Below, piece by piece: positions 6,611 to 8,470 of a stretch of 8,470 nt of DNA. The stretch comes from Nitrospirota bacterium. Lineage in GTDB: Bacteria; Nitrospirota; UBA9217. The notes beneath the pieces were generated by a model that did no database searches, was not told where the DNA came from, and was given only the letters and a program-made list of their open reading frames with translations. Position numbers and translations under genes: made by a program. Within the stretch, counting starts at the first letter, position 1. Each line of letters starts with the position of its first letter. Location: NCBI GenBank assembly GCA_017885365.1, contig JAFNGD010000457.1, positions 1-8,470 of the forward strand, written 5' to 3'.

Positions 6611-6639
6611 AATATATGCAAAACGTGTTTGCATATGAC
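6611..6639 (-). promoter_or_regulatory. Candidate promoter for the cytochrome operon
   Basis: A -10-like TATATT (6616-6611) lies 17 bases from a poor -35-like GTCATA (6639-6634). A start near 6604 would give a leader of about 15 bases holding the GGGGG ribosome site of the decahaem gene. The weak -35 would fit an activated or repressed promoter, and a palindrome fills the spacer and overlaps the -10. The evidence is positional only. Confidence 0.35.
6614..6636. promoter_or_regulatory. Operator-like perfect palindrome
   Basis: ATATGCAAA and TTTGCATAT form perfect 9-base inverted arms around a 5-base spacer (ACGTG), centred at 6625, 36 bases before the decahaem ATG. The AT-rich arms and 14-base centre-to-centre spacing look like a dimeric regulator site. 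It could also form a weak RNA hairpin, but no T-run follows. The half-site TTTGCAT recurs at 7084-7090. Confidence 0.5.
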
Positions 6640-6698
6640 GATACGGATCCATTCATGGGACGGTACTGGCTGCGTGATAGGATGGTCCCCGGAGGTGA

Positions 6699-6866
6699 AT
6701 GAGATGGAAGCAGGAGATCATCTGTTTTGTTCCATATCATGCCCTCGTGTGTACACATGTCGTACGCTCCCGGGAATCGCATGGAAAGCATATTAAACTC
6801 AGGCTGGAGAAGATAAAGAAAGCCATGGGACTTGATCGCCGCAATTTATTTCCAATCAGCCAGTGA
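6699..6866 (+). CDS. Weak small ORF, doubtful
   Basis: A 55-codon plus-strand frame begins MRWKQEIICFVPYHALV and ends LEKIKKAMGLDRRNLFPISQ before a TGA. The second half looks protein-like (basic amphipathic helix). GGAGG at 6691-6695 is only three bases from this ATG. The same site is better spaced (8 bases) for ATG 6704 in another frame, a 30-codon ORF starting MEAGDHLFCSISC. At most one of the two is real. No family is recognised, and the region may instead be the tail of a lost gene. Confidence 0.2.
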   Translation: MRWKQEIICFVPYHALVCTHVVRSRESHGKHIKLRLEKIKKAMGLDRRNLFPISQ

Positions 6867-6975
6867 CGGCTGCAGGAAAATATCATGACGGGGCTTCGCT
6901 CCCTGCAACCGCTCTCTCAAGTTCTGACTGCGTCAAGTTGCCTGCCTCAAGCGATGAAAAAGACAATGTAAAGAA

Positions 6976-7004
6976 AGATTAGCAAGTCTGGCATGGCTTG
7001 TCAA
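6976..7004 (-). promoter_or_regulatory. Candidate sigma-70 promoter with perfect -35
   Basis: A perfect TTGACA (7004-6999) is followed after exactly 17 bases by TAATCT (6981-6976), a weak -10. It would give the decahaem gene a leader of about 380 bases. No terminator is seen between them. An extended -10 match, TGCTATAAA, lies further upstream at 7112-7104 on the same strand. Confidence 0.3.
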
Positions 7005-7021
7005 GAAAAGGTGGTTTTTTT

Positions 7022-7132
7022 ATGCGTAAATCGACATTTACAAACTCAACGTGGTATGGAAAGACTATGGAAGAGCTGAGGACTTTGCATCACTATGTTG
7101 CATTTTATAGCACTTTAATTACACCACAATAA
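7022..7132 (+). CDS. Possible 36-residue small protein
   Basis: The plus-strand frame starts MRKSTFTNSTWYGKTMEEL and ends with TAA. AGGTGG lies about eight bases before the ATG, a reasonable ribosome site. The composition is polar and aromatic, with no signal peptide, no membrane segment and no Cys. Codons are AT-rich, unlike the neighbouring genes, which suggests either acquired DNA or chance. The opening recalls the MRKSRFT start of IS3-type transposase subunits, but the match ends at once. No function can be given. Confidence 0.25.
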   Translation: MRKSTFTNSTWYGKTMEELRTLHHYVAFYSTLITPQ

Positions 7133-7344
7133 TATCTTTTCTTTAAAAAGGGGGCCAGTCTTTTTTGACAATAATCCTCCTCCCTTATCCCCGCTTCAGA
7201 TAAAGATTTGGATCAGCCGTTTCTCCGTGGCCGAAAGCCACACGTCGTAATTGTTTGATCCCCCGCTCTCTATCCTTGTTAAAGAGCCCCGAAGGCTAAG
7301 TTATTATGAGAACAGCGGCGGAAGTCTCTTTGTTCGGCGTTCCC

Positions 7345-7795
7345 TTATAGACTTTGAGCGGTAAGTCTCGGAGCCGCTCCAAAGCGGCTGATGTCGTCAA
7401 TTTCTAGAGCCACAACAACAGCGAGTATCAATCCAAGACCGGGAATGGTTCTGAGCAGATTCACCCGCGAGGCATTTTTTACAAGGCGCTGTATTTCGTG
7501 CTCCGCTTCTGTGATCAGGGTATCAAATGTTTCCAGAAGATCGAGATTTTCTCTAATTCGCCATCTACACCCGGAAGCGCCAGCTTCTTCAGATACGCGG
7601 TGCCTCGTTTTCCAAATACATCGGTAACGGGGGGAGGTGGAACATGGCGACGGTCCAGGAGCACATGAATACGATTTTTCAACCGAGTTCGCATCTTGAC
7701 CAGAAAAACACGCTGCCTGATCATTTCTTTGAATGACCGGGTCTCCTTGCCCGGAATATACGCTGCCGGGATAAGATCGACACGCGGTGTCAGAA
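7345..7795 (-). pseudogene. IS110-family transposase fragment, truncated and frameshifted
   Basis: Two minus-strand frames together give the middle of an IS110-type transposase. The first, from about 7795, reads VDLIPAAYIPGKETRSFKEM, then RTRLKNRIHVLLDRR and VTDVFGKRGTAYLKKLALP. The second, from about 7555, reads ENLDLLETFDTLITEAEHEI, then LLRTIPGLGLILAVV and EIDDISRFGAAPRL. The junction at 7550-7557 is explained by one missing base. The first half ends the N-terminal DEDD-domain side and linker; the second is the start of the C-terminal Transposase_20 domain. The N-terminal catalytic acidic residues, the C-terminal Ser domain and both IS ends are missing, so it cannot move. Its upstream end touches the stop codon of the lipoprotein gene at 7790. 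Family assignment is from recognisable conserved wording; exact ends are approximate. Confidence 0.85.
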
Positions 7796-8407
7796 GTACG
7801 ACAACACTTCAAAATCCCTATCAGCAAATTTTTCAAAATCCTTGGCTTCAAATGAGATCTCCTGTATGGAGCGGCCGCCTACCGATCGAGTCAGCTGGTG
7901 CAAATGAACGACCATTTCCTTGACAGCCTTGCCTGTTTTGTCGCGCATTGCTTCATCTTTGTTCAGATAAGTGATCTTGACGCGATGGACGATATGCCTG
8001 GCGTCATCGGTCGATGCTTTCGCTGTTGTCTGCATGATCTCGCGCCGGGATGATTTCGGGAACATTTTTCTCATTTTTGAAACGATAAAGTCAATCTCTC
8101 CGGATATTCTCAAAGCATGTTCAAACTCCTTGCGCTGCTGCCCAGTGAGTCTGTGTTGCTTGGCATGAATGAGCTTCTCCCGGCTGTCATTGACGATGTC
8201 CGGGGTAAGGTTCGCTGCCTCGTACATTTTGTTTTTATCGCCCTCCTGAATACCTTGCAGAAACTTGATCGCAAGCTCCTTGTCACTGTTCGGGCCGGCG
8301 TTCTGCTCGACCTTGCGCTCTTGAGGCTGGCTGCACCCCTTGCTGTTGCACCCGTATATGATCATACCCAGCATCACAATTCCCAATAGCAATACCGCTT
8401 TTTTCAT
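7790..8407 (-). CDS. Predicted lipoprotein, function unknown
   Basis: This 205-residue protein begins MKKAVLLLGIVMLGMIIYGC; Cys20 follows a hydrophobic core in a lipobox-like I-Y-G-C. The mature part is highly charged and mostly helical. An early NSDKELAIKFLQGIQEGDKN segment resembles NTF2-like/DUF4878 lipoproteins of the type 'small helix then beta sheet', but I would not assign it. The later part has beta-like strands (HIVHRVKITYL, KEMVVHLHQL, IQEISFEAKDF). Cys25 (SKGCSQ) is a single extra cysteine, with no haem motif. The ATG at 8407 has AGGGG six bases upstream (8417-8413). The gene follows the terminator at 8421-8450, so its promoter must lie in or beyond that terminator region, or it depends on read-through. 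Its stop codon lies at the edge of the IS110 relic, so the original C-terminus and terminator may have been altered. Confidence 0.75.
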   Translation of the reverse strand: MKKAVLLLGIVMLGMIIYGCNSKGCSQPQERKVEQNAGPNSDKELAIKFLQGIQEGDKNKMYEAANLTPDIVNDSREKLIHAKQHRLTGQQRKEFEHALRISGEIDFIVSKMRKMFPKSSRREIMQTTAKASTDDARHIVHRVKITYLNKDEAMRDKTGKAVKEMVVHLHQLTRSVGGRSIQEISFEAKDFEKFADRDFEVLSYF

Positions 8408-8420
8408 AGTTGCCCCTAAT

Positions 8421-8450
8421 TAAAAAAGCCCGGGGGGTGATCCCCCCGGG
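8421..8450 (-). terminator. Strong intrinsic terminator of an unseen gene to the right
   Basis: CCCGGGGGG (8429-8437) and CCCCCCGGG (8442-8450) form a perfect 9-bp GC-only stem with a four-base loop. On the minus strand it is followed by C-T6 (8427-8422). It lies 14 bases before the ATG of the lipoprotein gene at 8407, so it ends a leftward gene beyond the window edge. Being GC-palindromic it has no matching T-run on the plus strand. Confidence 0.85.
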
Positions 8451-8470
8451 TCATTGATTTGCGTGCAGAT

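Larger units (their letters stand above)
6600..7344. other. Long region without a confident gene
   Basis: This 745-base stretch separates the decahaem gene from the IS110 relic. It contains the operator-like palindrome, three candidate minus-strand promoter signals and two weak plus-strand small ORFs. The part from about 6960 to 7180 is clearly more AT-rich than the rest of the window, including a TTTTTTT run near 7015-7021 and AAAAAGGGGG near 7145. I looked for a GEMM-type cyclic-dinucleotide riboswitch, common before cytochrome genes in Geobacter relatives, and found no match. The part from 7133 to 7344 shows nothing I can name. After the transposase homology ends, another minus-strand frame reads RLRDLPLKVYKGTPNKET before a stop near 7301, which I cannot identify. 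Confidence 0.6.

Noticed and set aside
6748..6757. TGTGTACACA palindrome as an operator
   Set aside because: It is a perfect 10-base palindrome but short, not extended by flanking symmetry, and not placed at a convincing promoter.
6567..6791. 74-codon minus-strand ORF overlapping the decahaem start
   Set aside because: It crosses the palindrome and the ribosome site of the decahaem gene, overlaps its signal peptide in another frame, and looks like no protein.
5699..6796. 365-codon plus-strand open frame opposite the decahaem gene
   Set aside because: It is antisense to a gene with ten CxxCH motifs and a signal peptide, and its product is Arg/Gly/His-rich with no recognisable domain. This is the usual shadow frame of GC-rich coding DNA.
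6600..6970. Possible cyclic-dinucleotide (GEMM) riboswitch before the decahaem gene
   Set aside because: Looked for because such elements precede cytochrome genes in Geobacter relatives. The conserved GACGCAAAGC-type core is absent on the minus strand.
7225..7300. Small hairpins (GTGGC/GCCAC near 7227 and AGCC/GGCT near 7286) as terminators or IS ends
   Set aside because: The stems are only 4-5 bp and no T-run follows, so they are within chance expectation.

Overview
The window carries a compact, mostly minus-strand locus for multihaem cytochromes, from what looks like a dissimilatory metal-reducing or syntrophic type of bacterium. The likeliest groups are Desulfuromonadota (Geobacter-like) or Nitrospirota. 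The grounds are three exported c-type cytochromes with 19 haem-binding motifs, an outer-membrane beta-barrel of the porin-cytochrome type, several lipoproteins, G+C-rich third codon positions and clear Shine-Dalgarno sites. No 16S rRNA or other taxon marker is present, so this assignment is inference.

The core is a five-gene transcription unit read leftward from about 6610 to 1006. In order it encodes a decahaem lipoprotein with a collagen-like tether and Ig-like region (6589-4241), a parvulin/SurA-like folding lipoprotein (4118-3258), an outer-membrane beta-barrel (start most likely TTG at 3253, end 1928), a pentahaem periplasmic cytochrome (1928-1482) and a tetrahaem lipoprotein with two unusual haem motifs (start most likely 1494, end 1069). 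The last four genes are tightly coupled: the porin Shine-Dalgarno is made of the final two codons and stop of the folding factor, one junction is a TAATG stop/start overlap, and the last gene starts inside the one before it. A strong intrinsic terminator at 1006-1040 closes the unit. A 10-bp GC-only hairpin at 4169-4194 sits between the decahaem gene and the rest and may set their relative expression. The simplest reading is an electron conduit across the outer membrane: the pentahaem protein feeds a barrel-embedded or barrel-associated small cytochrome and then the surface decahaem, with the lipoprotein chaperone helping barrel or cytochrome assembly.

Left of this unit, 801-1005 holds a probable gene remnant, bracketed by the operon terminator and a second terminator at about 720-752. 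A small lipoprotein gene follows (679-332), then the first 69 codons of an exported protein that runs off the left edge (207-1).

To the right, 6600-7344 is a long region without a confident gene. It holds a 23-bp operator-like palindrome overlapping a possible -10 box just before the decahaem gene, other candidate promoters further upstream, and two weak plus-strand small ORFs. Next is a decayed IS110-family transposase fragment (7345-about 7795), truncated at both ends and frameshifted once. It abuts the stop codon of an uncharacterised lipoprotein gene (8407-7790). A perfect 9-bp-stem terminator at 8421-8450 ends an unseen gene to the right.
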